Part shown: in pieces, positions 35,771 to 43,689 of the stretch
How the letters are laid out: each line of letters opens with the position of its first letter
Position numbering within the stretch: position 1 is the first letter of the stretch
Source of the DNA: Polyangiaceae bacterium
GTDB lineage: Bacteria; Myxococcota_A; Polyangia; Polyangiales; Polyangiaceae
Reading direction: 5' to 3'
Length of the DNA: 64,000 bases
Assembly (NCBI GenBank): GCA_016712345.1
Contig: JADJRH010000011.1
Span: 2,790,001 to 2,854,000, forward strand
Notes under the pieces: model-generated
What the model saw: only the letters and a program-made list of their open reading frames with translations
Told to the model about the DNA's origin: nothing
The model's database searches: none
Translations under genes and position numbers: made by a program

Positions 35771-36166
35771 CTATCGATCAAAAAAGAACGAGGCTTGCTG
35801 AAACCTCATGCCGGCGAGGATTTGCTCTACTCGCTCATCGGAGAGTGCGCCAATGCGCTCCCCGAGCTGCGCTTTGTCGACGGAGGAGACGTGCGAGACG
35901 ACGACGACGCTGCGCTTGGTGAGGTTGCCTTCACCAACATCGAGCAGCACGTTGCCGGGCTCGCTCGCGCGGCTGAGATTGGAGGTCAGGGCGCAGACAA
36001 TCACGGTGTGGATTCGCGAGCGGTTGAAGACGTCATCTTGGACCACCACGTGCGGATGGGGATGGCCGGGGATGGATCCCCGCGACTCGTCCGGTTCGAT
36101 CCAGAAGAGGTCGCCTCGTCGGACATTGGGCGGGGCAGGCATATCGAGGCGGCTTCGGTCAGACAC
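35771..36166 (-). CDS. MazF/PemK-like toxin (mRNA interferase family)
   Basis: 131 residues from a GTG that directly follows the upstream stop (TAAGTG). PemK/MazF features: RRGDLFWIEPD at the first strand, the HPHVVVQDDVFN strand (usual form RPvvVvsnd), VIVCALTSNLS and GNVLLDVGEGNL in the middle, and KRSVVVVSHVSSVDK near the end. The family comprises ribosome-independent endoribonucleases that cut single-stranded RNA. No typical small DNA-binding antitoxin gene is adjacent; the gene just upstream encodes a membrane-type protein. It may be an orphan toxin-like protein or may use an unusual partner. Confidence 0.8.
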   Translation of the reverse strand: MSDRSRLDMPAPPNVRRGDLFWIEPDESRGSIPGHPHPHVVVQDDVFNRSRIHTVIVCALTSNLSRASEPGNVLLDVGEGNLTKRSVVVVSHVSSVDKAQLGERIGALSDERVEQILAGMRFQQASFFFDR

Positions 36167-36367
36167 TTACTCGTCCCGCGCCGGAATGGATTCCAAAAAA
36201 GGCGCACCTACCCTGAGCCGGAGCAGGCGGTCTTCTATCCGCTCTGGGTGCGCCACACGTGCCATGCTGACCCCCGCAACCGGCAAAGCGACAAGCATGA
36301 GCAGTCCAACCCATACTGCCGCAGACGAACCACTTCGTTCTGCCAAACCTAAAACGACGAGGGCCAT
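36167..36367 (-). CDS. Small membrane protein upstream of the MazF-like gene
   Basis: 66 residues from ATG 36367; the frame stays open upstream (LPLSRRRNGLILAWAGVV...), so a longer form with a non-ATG start is possible. It has two hydrophobic stretches (ALVVLGLAERSG upstream part and AAVWVGLLMLVALPVAG), with a polar end RVGAPFLESIPARDE. It resembles small two-helix (DUF4190-like) proteins. Its stop is immediately followed by the GTG of the MazF-like gene, suggesting one transcript. Whether it restrains the toxin is unknown. Confidence 0.45.
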   Translation of the reverse strand: MALVVLGLAERSGSSAAVWVGLLMLVALPVAGVSMARVAHPERIEDRLLRLRVGAPFLESIPARDE

Positions 36368-36540
36368 AACGACGCCTGCCCAAGCTAGGATTAGCCCATT
36401 GCGGCGCCGTGAAAGCGGGAGCTTACCACGACGTGATGACGGCGCGGGGAATTTTCCTATTGCGCGCGGTCGGGTAGCGAAGGTGGGACGGCATAGGGAT
36501 CGACGGCTGCGCCTTTGCCCGCAAGCGCGTTTGAAAACGC

Positions 36541-36888
36541 CTATGTCGTCATGGCATCTGGAGCGCCGAACTCCTTGAGAATACCATGCACGCCGCTCTG
36601 CGCCAGAGTAGCCTCTCGCTGCCGCAACGACGCGATCTCCGTCGCCCGTCGCTCATGCGCTTCCTCCGTCACCACCCGCAGGGCCGCAACGAGCCGCGCC
36701 TTCAGGACACGTCGCCGCGCGGAGAGCAGCCGCTTTGCGAGGTTCCGCGCGGACTTGGCTTTGCTGCGACGCTCCTCCTCGGATGTCGCCGCTGTGAACG
36801 CATGGATGGCCAGTCGCAGCGCGCCTTCGAGATCATCGACACGCGTCTCATGGGTGTGTCCGCTGAACTGTCCTTGCCACTGAGCCAT
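36541..36888 (-). CDS. Hypothetical helical protein
   Basis: 115 residues. The N-terminus MAQWQGQFSGHTHETRVDDLE looks conserved in character; the rest is highly charged and helical (EEERRSKAKSARNLAKRLL, RVVTEEAHERRATEIASLRQ), probably coiled coil. No signal or membrane segment. It is separated by about 130 bases from the PIN-like gene and about 170 from the small membrane protein, all on the same strand. Function not recognised. Confidence 0.6.
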   Translation of the reverse strand: MAQWQGQFSGHTHETRVDDLEGALRLAIHAFTAATSEEERRSKAKSARNLAKRLLSARRRVLKARLVAALRVVTEEAHERRATEIASLRQREATLAQSGVHGILKEFGAPDAMTT

Positions 36889-37020
36889 TAGATCTCAATC
36901 GTGGTTGAAGTTTCTCTCGCCCGCCACCCGTGTAGTCTTGCGCGAGCTTGTTCTGCTTCGAGACGGAGGCCGCTGTCAGAAGCTTCCAAAGCCTGTCCGA
37001 CATGAATAGCGGACATGACT

Positions 37021-37474
37021 CTAACTTTCATGGAATTGAGAAACTCCCCAAAACTGTAATACCGGCCTTTTTGTAGAGAGTTCCAAGTCCGGCCTTGCTC
37101 CTCCTTTTCTTGTCCAAGGCAAGAGGTCGGAGTCGAGAGTGCAAAAGGTCAGATCGGTAGCCCCGTTGGCACGCTCGACTTCGGCCTGCACAAGGACGGC
37201 GGCGAGGATAGCCTCGTCGTAGGGCCGCATCTGGTTGACCTCGACTACCGAGCGCCGAAGTTCGAGAACGCGGTTGAGCATGGCCTCGGACAATGCAAAT
37301 GCCTTTACGTTCGGTTACGGATTCGGCGCCTTCGCGAAGGCAGATCGCTGGAATGTGAAGGGTCAGTTCGCCCGCCGCGGCGCGATCGACGAGACGGGCT
37401 GCCGAAGGCTTCCTCTTGAACTCAGGTTCCACGTACGCGAAGACCCAGTTCGACTCGACGAAGACGTGTCTCAT
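37021..37474 (-). pseudogene. PIN-domain protein, frameshifted
   Basis: The first frame (from 37474) gives the PIN start RHVFVESNWVFAYVEPEF with the first Asp/Glu positions and LHIPAICLREGAES. The second frame (ending 37021) gives the PIN end LTFCTLDSDLLPW and the last strand. Removing one C near 37309 joins them (ES-V-T-NVKAFALSEAML) into a single protein of about 150 residues. PIN proteins are metal-dependent RNases, often toxins. As written the gene is broken; a sequencing error in the CC pair is possible. It overlaps the upstream nuclease-fold gene by four bases (ATGA), as toxin-antitoxin pairs often do. Confidence 0.7.
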
Positions 37475-37926
37475 GCCAAGCTACCCGAAAGCACCCTGCC
37501 TTCGATGAGCGCGGGAACGATGTACTCAACGACGGGCTTACGTGGTCCGCTCGCAAGGGGCAACGCAGAAGCCCATGCGGAAGCCAGATGTTCCAGCCAC
37601 TCCCGGACGGCGTGAAACAGGTCGACTTCGTTGGTAAGAGACCGCTTCAAACCAAGAATTTCTGTGGTGTCGAATTCCCCAACTTCCCGAATGCTCGCTT
37701 CCGTGAAGTCGTGCAGAGTGTCGCGGTAGATCCAGGTCTTGGATGGGGTCACAAGCAACGCAACGCTGCACCTATTGTCGAGCATGTACTCCCGGAGCTG
37801 TGCTTCAATGGCCTGTCGATCCAATAACTCTTGCCGAACCTCGGCAATAAGCGCGACATCCGGCACGTCAGGGGCGAGAACAATCAGGTCCGGCTGCATG
37901 TGCTCAGGCATAGCACACATCTGCAA
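37471..37926 (-). CDS. Restriction-endonuclease-fold protein paired with the PIN protein
   Basis: 151 residues. The core DLIVLAPDVPDVALIAEVRQ looks like the D...ExK strands of PD-(D/E)XK proteins, but the final Lys is Arg (EVR). It is followed by QLREYMLDNRCSVALLVTPSKTWIYRDT, the typical pattern of type I restriction-like nuclease-fold proteins. The Lys loss suggests it may bind DNA or the PIN protein rather than cut. It sits upstream of the PIN gene with ATGA overlap, so it could be the antitoxin-like partner (inference). An ATG at residue 6 (MPEH) is an alternative start. Confidence 0.6.
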   Translation of the reverse strand: MQMCAMPEHMQPDLIVLAPDVPDVALIAEVRQELLDRQAIEAQLREYMLDNRCSVALLVTPSKTWIYRDTLHDFTEASIREVGEFDTTEILGLKRSLTNEVDLFHAVREWLEHLASAWASALPLASGPRKPVVEYIVPALIEGRVLSGSLA

Positions 37927-37949
37927 GCTCCTCTACGTTTTCTTGGAGT

Positions 37950-38170
37950 CGCTCCCTGTCCCCTCGCACGCAACCGCCAAATTCTCCAACCGACACGCGT
38001 TGCAGAGCGAGCGCTTCTGCGTGAATCAATGCCATTTCTTCCAAGCGGGGCGCCCCCCCGCGCATTTGCCCGCCGCTGCGTCGGGTGGCTTTCGCTCGCG
38101 CGAGGGATGAGGTTTCGCGCGCCCAAGGGGTACGCTCGGGCAACAACGTGGTGACGGCGCCCCAAAAAAG
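37950..38170 (+). repeat. Dispersed intergenic repeat, copy E
   Basis: Starts with CGCACGCAACCGCCAAATTC (compare CGCATGCAACCGCCAAATTC in copy B), then a shortened GC block, and GTTTCGCGCGCCC, GGGCAACAACG and GGCGCCCCAAAAAA. Same orientation as the other copies. The following 487 bases (38171-38657) show no gene: the frames there have low-complexity Arg/Pro composition in all directions, although a GCC/CGC-rich series of AATTGGCCG-like motifs is present. Confidence 0.75.
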
Positions 38171-38657
38171 CAGCTTGATGACCGCAATACCGATTTGATG
38201 CAGCAGCGAAGATGCACTGACGGTCGCCACCGCGGCCGATCGCCCTCTCGGCGGCCGATTAGCTCCGTTTCCGACTGCCATTTCGCCGGCCATTGGCCCG
38301 GGTCGATGCCTCCCTTCCGCCATTTGCGCGCCTTTGCGCCCGCCGGTCGCCTTCCTTTCAGCCATTTACGTCTCTCCCGCCGCAAAACTCCCCTTCTTGG
38401 CCGACAAGAACAACGGTTGGAGCGTGGGAGTGGGGCAAATGGCTCCCAAGAAGACCTTTTTCAGCCGCGGGGTCGGCTTTTTGGCAGACATTTACGCGAT
38501 GTTTCGCCAAAAAATCGCAAAATTGGCCGATCAAACAAGGCCATTGGCGCCAAAACGGCCGTTTTGAAGGCCCATTTTCAGCTACCTCCCCCACCCGGTC
38601 GGCCACCGTGGTGATTTTTCATCCCTTTTGGCATCAAGATCTGGTAGGCGTCGCGGC

Positions 38658-39369
38658 ATGATCTCAAAAACCGTAACGGATCGTCTCAAGGCGAATGCGA
38701 GTGTTGTGGCCCGATTTGGCGGCTGTCGCGGTGTTGATGGCGCGGCTTTTGGAGCAGCGCGGCGAGGGGATGGAGAAGGCGGACGCGGCACACAACGCAG
38801 AGTTGGCAGATGATGCGGAGCCTCGCAATGAGAGGGATGTGGCGGCGCGGTCAGTATACGCGCAGTTGGTGAGTTTGAAGCAAGGTGTCGGTGCGGTGTT
38901 TGGAGAGGCGATGGTGGGCCAACTCCACCTCTCGGGCACCCTTCCGCAAGATGCTGCGGCGTTGGTGAGATTGGCGGATCAAACGGTGAAGACGCTCAAG
39001 GCGACCAAGTTTCCCAAGCCGACTCTACCCGGCGTGAAGGCGTTTGATGTGGATCCATGGGTAGATCCGTTGGCTGAAGCTTCCAAAGCGTTGGCGGCAG
39101 CGCTGAAAGGGGTGACGCGAGAGGCGCGGGAGGCGAATGCCACGTTGGTGGAGAAAAACCGTTCGATGGAGGCGTTTGACGACTCCTTTTCCAAGGTCAC
39201 AGCGGTGGCGGTGGCCCTGTTGCGTTTTTGCGACGAGGAGGAGTTGGCGGGCAGGTTGAGGCCGAGTGCTCGGCGGCCGGGTACGTTGGAGTCAGACTCG
39301 TTAGCCCCCGAAGGGCCGGGAGAAGGCGCACCTGAGGGGTCAAGCGGCGGAGAAAACGCGCCGGCTTGA
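38658..39369 (+). CDS. Hypothetical helical protein, possibly frameshifted near its start
   Basis: The uninterrupted frame runs 38695-39369 (224 residues). It is rich in Ala, Glu and Leu with helical repeats (ARSVYAQLVSLKQGVGAVFGE, SKALAAALKGVTREAREANAT) and a Gly/Glu-rich end. A better start seems to be the ATG at 38658, which encodes MISKTVTDRLKANASVVARF in another frame. Removing one G at about 38718 joins it to AAVAVLMARLLEQRG and gives a smooth 237-residue protein. Either the gene is frameshifted or the short form is used. Function unknown; no signal peptide. Confidence 0.55.
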
Positions 39370-39475
39370 TTGCGGGTCTACCCATCGCGGTGGAAAGAAG
39401 GCGCACCTGACAGGTCAGGCGGCGGAGAAAACGCGCCGGCCTGATTTATAGATCTACCCATCCGTCGTTTCGCGC
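39312..39475 (+). repeat. Tandem duplication over the 3' end of the hypothetical gene
   Basis: Two copies of a unit of about 75 bases: AGAAGGCGCACCTGA...GGCGGAGAAAACGCGCCGGC(C/T)TGATT...TCTACCCATC. The first copy contains the stop codon of the gene at 39369; the second lies downstream. A third partial start (GTCGCGGTGGGAGAAGGCGC) follows at 39484. Confidence 0.7.
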
Positions 39476-39525
39476 CGTTACACGTCGCGGTGGGAGAAGG
39501 CGCGGCCGGGCTTCACGCGCGGCTT

Positions 39526-40086
39526 TCAGGTGCGTGGTTGTCTTGGCTGCTTTCCGTGCGTGGCTTCTTCAAGGGCGCGAATGGCTTCGGCGGCGGACTC
39601 GCGCGCCGGCATATCAAGCCCATAGCGCTCGGCGATCGCCTCGGCAACGCGGAGCCACTTTGGATCTACGGGTTGTTGGACCTTCTCCGAAAGGCGCACA
39701 AACTCGGTCAAGATCCATAGGGCTGAGGGTAGATATCTGGGATCTTGGTGGCCGAGCGCATGCTCGATCACGGCCAGTGCTTCTTGATCCCTGCCGAGCG
39801 CCTCCAACGTACGGGCCATCCCATCGGCGTGCATCCAGTGCTGTGAAACGTCTTCGAAACCCAGCTCGGCCCACGCGCGATAGGCCCGTTCCGCGTCGGG
39901 ATACCGGCCCGCATGAAGGAGAATGACCGCTCGGTCTTGTGCCACGTTTCGAGCGAGCCACCCGTCGTGATCGCGCGTGCGGTTCGTTTCCCAAATCGCG
40001 TCCAAGAAGGCCAGAGCTTCATCATATTGCTTGCGATGCTCCAGTTCAAAAACGCGGAGAAACTCGGCCTCCAAGGCATTTTGCAT
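39526..40086 (-). CDS. TPR-like protein
   Basis: 186 residues from ATG 40086. The longer frame (to 40248) overlaps the upstream gene, so its extra 54 residues are unlikely. Helical hairpins with TPR spacing: ALEAEFLRVFELEHRKQYDEALAFLDAIW, RAVILLHAGRYPDAERAYRAWAELG, TLEALGRDQEALAVIEHAL. The tail is Ala/Glu-rich. It is a probable protein-protein adaptor in the cytoplasm. It lies downstream of the small lipoprotein gene on the same strand (116 bases apart). Confidence 0.7.
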   Translation of the reverse strand: MQNALEAEFLRVFELEHRKQYDEALAFLDAIWETNRTRDHDGWLARNVAQDRAVILLHAGRYPDAERAYRAWAELGFEDVSQHWMHADGMARTLEALGRDQEALAVIEHALGHQDPRYLPSALWILTEFVRLSEKVQQPVDPKWLRVAEAIAERYGLDMPARESAAEAIRALEEATHGKQPRQPRT

Positions 40087-40202
40087 GTGGTAGCGTTGGA
40101 GGCAGGTGAGGCAAGCCGGCGCGTTGATCTGTTGATGAGTATATTGCTCGGTTGGCGCGCCTGGGGGCGGAACGGCCCTACGGGGACCAGGCTTGCGTTG
40201 CC

Positions 40203-40568
40203 TCAGCGCCAGAGCTTCCAGTGGCCAAAGAGTGCGTCGGCCATGCAAGTCTCCACCTCCTGAAAGTGGAGCGTCGAGCTGGTGAGCATCACGTCGTCGA
40301 CACGGGCCTCCTCGGTGTTTTCCGTAACGTGCACGACAAAGGAAAGGTCATAGGTCATTGCCTCGTGGGGCGTGGGGCCCCTCTTGCCGCATTCTGTCAG
40401 CCTATCGACCACAGGCTCCGGCAACTTGCCCTTCGACGGCCAGGGCGCTCCCGCGCAGCCTCCGAGCGCCAAGGCGCCGAGGGCATATCCCATGGCCAAC
40501 ATGAGCCCAACGGCCAAGAAACGCGTTGACCTGTGGCTCCTCCCGTGGTCGCTAGGACGCTTCACCAT
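40203..40568 (-). CDS. Small lipoprotein
   Basis: 121 residues. The basic N-region (MVKRPSDHGRSHRSTR) and hydrophobic core end in the lipobox LALGGC (Cys38). The mature part has CGKRGPTPHEAMTYDLSFVVHVTENTEEARVDDVML and ends near CMADALFGHWKLWR. This layout resembles the TonB/AgmX-type C-terminal module (two Cys, beta-rich) found in several myxobacterial envelope proteins. It starts about 50 bases after the attC-like site that ends the caspase-kinase cassette, so it may open another cassette. Confidence 0.7.
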   Translation of the reverse strand: MVKRPSDHGRSHRSTRFLAVGLMLAMGYALGALALGGCAGAPWPSKGKLPEPVVDRLTECGKRGPTPHEAMTYDLSFVVHVTENTEEARVDDVMLTSSTLHFQEVETCMADALFGHWKLWR

Positions 40569-40619
40569 AGGCGCTCTCTACCGGTGTTTGCGTGGTTCAC
40601 GTGGCCGCCGTTCCTGCCC

Positions 40620-40684
40620 GCCCGACGTCAAATTGAGCTGCGGGCGGGCGACGCCCGACCGTCAGATCCGATTTGTGGTTGGGC
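40620..40684 (-). repeat. attC-like integron recombination site (attC3)
   Basis: On the minus strand the site begins GCCCAAC and ends GTCGGGC (consensus GTTRRRY with one change). The interior is an imperfect palindrome: CACAAATCGG...TCGGGCG pairs with CGCCCGC...CAATTTGAC. It lies 40 bases after the stop of the caspase-kinase gene, the place of an attC in a gene cassette. Size is 65 bases. Confidence 0.6.
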
Positions 40685-40724
40685 GGAGGCCGCCGCCTTC
40701 GAACTGTGGTTCGTTCCGCGTTCA

Positions 40725-43256
40725 TCAACTTCCTTCTGCCGTACGCTTGAGCGCAGCGCAGAAGGTGTTCATGTCGGCGAAACGTTCTTCCGGACTCAGT
40801 TGAACGGCCTGCGCCAGGACTTCGCCAAGTCGTCCAGGCGCGACTCTCGAAATGAATTCTGCGGTGTCGCGAAAAATCGCGTTCATAGGAAGTTCGGAAC
40901 CATATAAACAAAACAACGTGGTCATCGCAAGACTGTATATGTCTGTACGCGCGTCTGCATCTTGTGGCCGCTCCATCATCTCTGGCGCGGCGTAAACAAA
41001 CGTGCCGAGCGCACCTGTTCGAGTTCCTCCGGTAGTATCCATACCACCCACGAGGTCAAAGTCGGTGAGTCTTGGCGACCCGTCCTCGGCTAGAAGGATG
41101 TTCGCCGGCTTCACGTCCCGATGCACGAACCCATGGGAGTGCGCTGCCGCCAACGCACTGCCAACTTGGAGAACCAGCGGAACAACCTGCGGTCGCGGGA
41201 GCCTGTGCTCCAGAGTCGCGTGTCGCAAATCACCTCCACGGATGAGTTCGATGACAAAGTAGAAAAAACCATCGTCCTCACCTTCCGCTAGCAAGACGCG
41301 CGCGATTGCCTCGTGGGCAAGCCGTGCCATCGTCCTAGCGCCTCGGAAGAACCGCTCACGGCGCAATGGATCATTGCCGAACTGGCTGTGTAGCACCTTC
41401 ACTGCAACCTGCTGATGATCTACCCGATCGTGGGCCCGCCAAACTGTTGCGAAGCCGCCACGTCCGAGCATGTTGAGGAGCACATAGCGCCCGTCTCCGA
41501 GGCTGTCGCCTTCCCGGAGCCGCCCGCCCTCGCGAAGGCGGCGCCTTAGCTCGAGGACGTCGCGGGTCGCCTCAGTCGTGTCCGCTCCTCTTTCGAGAAG
41601 CGCGCTTTTCCGATGTTGAGCCGCAGCAAGCGCCTCGCTCAAGGCACGGACTTCGGAATTCGGGTAGTCGGGCGTAGGTTGAGCGGTATGCGCATCTCGG
41701 GCTCCGACGCGGGTTCGACGCATAATGTGAACAGCGATAGATGGGGGGTTGTTCGCAACCACGCACCGGATGGCTTCGCGCCCACGTTGGGCGACATGCT
41801 GGCGAATAACGCCAAAACCTCGCCCAATTCCCTCTGATGCGAGAGTGTTCGTGACGTAGAGCACAATGGCCGCATCAACTGGGGATGAGCCGTGATCCTC
41901 CGCGAGTAGAGCGTCCCATGTTATCCCGTCCGGGAAGCGACCGGGGCTACGCACTTCGAGGGCGTGCTGCGTCAGCCAAATGCGAACGGTGCCGCTAAGG
42001 CCATAGTCCCGATGAACAATCGCGTTTGATATCACTTCTCTAACCAAGTCGAGTGGGATGTCGGGCTCCTCCTGCCTTAGTCCACCATCGAAGACAGAAA
42101 TCGTCTCCACATGGCTCTGCACTAGCTCGACAAGCTGTTTGACCTGCAAACTCAATGGCCCATAGACATCAATTCGTTTGAAAGCTTTTCCAGAAGGCGT
42201 GCCGGCAACAAAGACGCTGCGCGCCTGTGGCGTGTGCTTCTCGGGTCGAACAGAGAAGCAGAGCGCGGCCGCGTTGTGGAGAGCAGGTTCCCCATAGGAA
42301 AGAGGAGAAAACATTCCCAGTCGACGTAAAGTGTCAGCGTCTCTCGATGTGCCGGCGGCGACGGCTTCCTTCGATCTCTCGATGTAGAGGTCGATGAGAT
42401 CCCAATCGATGTCAGCAACCGAGGCTCCCTGACATGGGTGCTTTGACCTTATCGTGGTCTCGTACGCGAGCCGCAATTCATCAACGTTTCGAAGAAAAGT
42501 GGAACCCTGAGCGACGGCAACCTGCTCGCGTTTCTTGCTGATGTTCCGCGCGACCCATATGCTGCGATCGGCGTGATTGACCTTATACATTGGACTCTGC
42601 GGATAACGCGCATATGGATCCTTCTGAAGCTTCTTCGTGATGTAGTCAATTATGTCCCCCACTGCCACGAACCCGTCATCTGTGGCACTGCCGTCTAGTC
42701 CCGTCTCAATCCCGTCACAGAAGAGCTTCGTGAAGACACTGCCCGCCTCTTCTGTGAGCTCATAGCTCTTCTGAGTCAGCCGTGACGATACGAGTATGGC
42801 GATTCCTTGGGGTATGGTGCCGTCAGGAACGGGACTAAGGGGCGAGGAGCTATCGCTCTTCTCGGTCAACGCGCCGCCGCTGTGACATGCATCTAGCACG
42901 ATGACCGAGCGGGAAACACCGAACGCTCGGAGGGATTGAAGAATGTTCGCAAACGGCACGTTCTCAGTCTGAGCCTCGCCGAATTGCAAACAGTAGACGC
43001 CGTTAAGAACGTTCCCGTGGCCTGAAAAATAGAAGACGAGCTGGTCCTCGTTTTTCCAGTCTGCCAGCATCGCGTGTAGGGCCTGATGAAATGCTGAATA
43101 ATTCGGACACCCGTGTAATGGCGGAGGGCTCGCGAGGTCGCATGCCCCCAGTTGAGAGCGCGTCAGCAGACCAAAGACTCGCGAGACGTCGTGGTGTCCG
43201 GCCTTTAGTTCTCCGCTCGTGCGAGAGTTCACGACCAATGCGAGGCGGCGTGCCAT
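40725..43256 (-). CDS. Caspase-like protease - RecG-like ATP-binding - Ser/Thr kinase fusion
   Basis: 843 residues. Caspase/C14 domain 1-235 with both catalytic residues: His80 in YFSGHG and Cys124 in LDACHSGG. Residues about 280-525 match the RecG-like AlbA/HATPase_c_4 module: YGPLSLQVKQLV, then LVREVISNAIVHRDYG (about 404-419), and LEVRSPGRFPDGIT. A Glu/Arg-rich coiled linker (535-585) leads to a kinase domain 588-843: LGRGGFATV, Lys620, HRDVKPAN with Asp714, AAPE. DFG is DFD (732-734), which may weaken metal handling. There is no membrane segment. The stop of the EACC1-like gene is one base before its ATG. Caspase domains next to EACC1 proteins are predicted effectors of regulated cell death in multicellular bacteria. 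I am not aware of this three-domain fusion being described. Confidence 0.9.
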   Translation of the reverse strand: MARRLALVVNSRTSGELKAGHHDVSRVFGLLTRSQLGACDLASPPPLHGCPNYSAFHQALHAMLADWKNEDQLVFYFSGHGNVLNGVYCLQFGEAQTENVPFANILQSLRAFGVSRSVIVLDACHSGGALTEKSDSSSPLSPVPDGTIPQGIAILVSSRLTQKSYELTEEAGSVFTKLFCDGIETGLDGSATDDGFVAVGDIIDYITKKLQKDPYARYPQSPMYKVNHADRSIWVARNISKKREQVAVAQGSTFLRNVDELRLAYETTIRSKHPCQGASVADIDWDLIDLYIERSKEAVAAGTSRDADTLRRLGMFSPLSYGEPALHNAAALCFSVRPEKHTPQARSVFVAGTPSGKAFKRIDVYGPLSLQVKQLVELVQSHVETISVFDGGLRQEEPDIPLDLVREVISNAIVHRDYGLSGTVRIWLTQHALEVRSPGRFPDGITWDALLAEDHGSSPVDAAIVLYVTNTLASEGIGRGFGVIRQHVAQRGREAIRCVVANNPPSIAVHIMRRTRVGARDAHTAQPTPDYPNSEVRALSEALAAAQHRKSALLERGADTTEATRDVLELRRRLREGGRLREGDSLGDGRYVLLNMLGRGGFATVWRAHDRVDHQQVAVKVLHSQFGNDPLRRERFFRGARTMARLAHEAIARVLLAEGEDDGFFYFVIELIRGGDLRHATLEHRLPRPQVVPLVLQVGSALAAAHSHGFVHRDVKPANILLAEDGSPRLTDFDLVGGMDTTGGTRTGALGTFVYAAPEMMERPQDADARTDIYSLAMTTLFCLYGSELPMNAIFRDTAEFISRVAPGRLGEVLAQAVQLSPEERFADMNTFCAALKRTAEGS

Positions 43257-43257
43257 C

Positions 43258-43632
43258 TTAATTCACCTGGGATACTTCAACGCTGGTGTCGCCTGATGCT
43301 ATTGCCGTCTTCAAAGACTCGATTTGGTGTAGAGCCTCAGCTGAATCAAGATTGTTGATAGTAAAAGTGACATCCCCTTGCTTCACGGTCAGCGTGTAAT
43401 TCGGTCGAGTGCTCCTCCAGAAGGTAAGTGATGCGATGAAAACGCCGATGCTCTGCAGTGCCAGGCCCGTCACCATCAGTGCGAGGGGAATGTCGCCCTT
43501 CTCGCCAGGATCAGGAGCCCGGCGCATTCGGGTGCAATTGAGGCCTGCGTCGATGAGAGTAGTAGCCAGTTCATCCGCGGAAACAGCCAACGCAGAATCG
43601 TCGGTTGCCCGGAAAGTAACAGTCACGTTCAT
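43258..43632 (-). CDS. EACC1-like effector-associated constant component
   Basis: 124 residues from ATG 43632 with GGAG six bases upstream; the longer frame to 43884 runs through the group II intron remnant and is rejected. Layout: a beta-rich start (MNVTVTFRATDDSALAVSADELATTLIDAGL), an RAPDPGEKGD turn, a hydrophobic helix (ALMVTGLALQSIGVFIASL), then a short strand pair after RSTRPNYTLTVKQGDVTFTI. This matches the general plan of EACC1 proteins: about 120 residues, G-x-x-GD before the hydrophobic helix, and W-RSTRP after it. EACC1 proteins accompany caspase or trypsin effectors in predicted conflict systems. It is coupled to the caspase fusion gene. Confidence 0.65.
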   Translation of the reverse strand: MNVTVTFRATDDSALAVSADELATTLIDAGLNCTRMRRAPDPGEKGDIPLALMVTGLALQSIGVFIASLTFWRSTRPNYTLTVKQGDVTFTINNLDSAEALHQIESLKTAIASGDTSVEVSQVN

Positions 43633-43689
43633 ATGGTCTCCTGTCGATATAGTGATCGCGGTCCTTGCCATCGTCCTGGTCTGAAAAAC

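Noticed and set aside
35693..36578. Plus-strand frames opposite the MazF-like gene
   Set aside because: Shadow frames; the minus strand carries the PemK/MazF pattern.
38195..38661. Several frames in the gap after repeat copy E
   Set aside because: Low-complexity Arg/Pro/Ala translations in all frames, no SD or family pattern.
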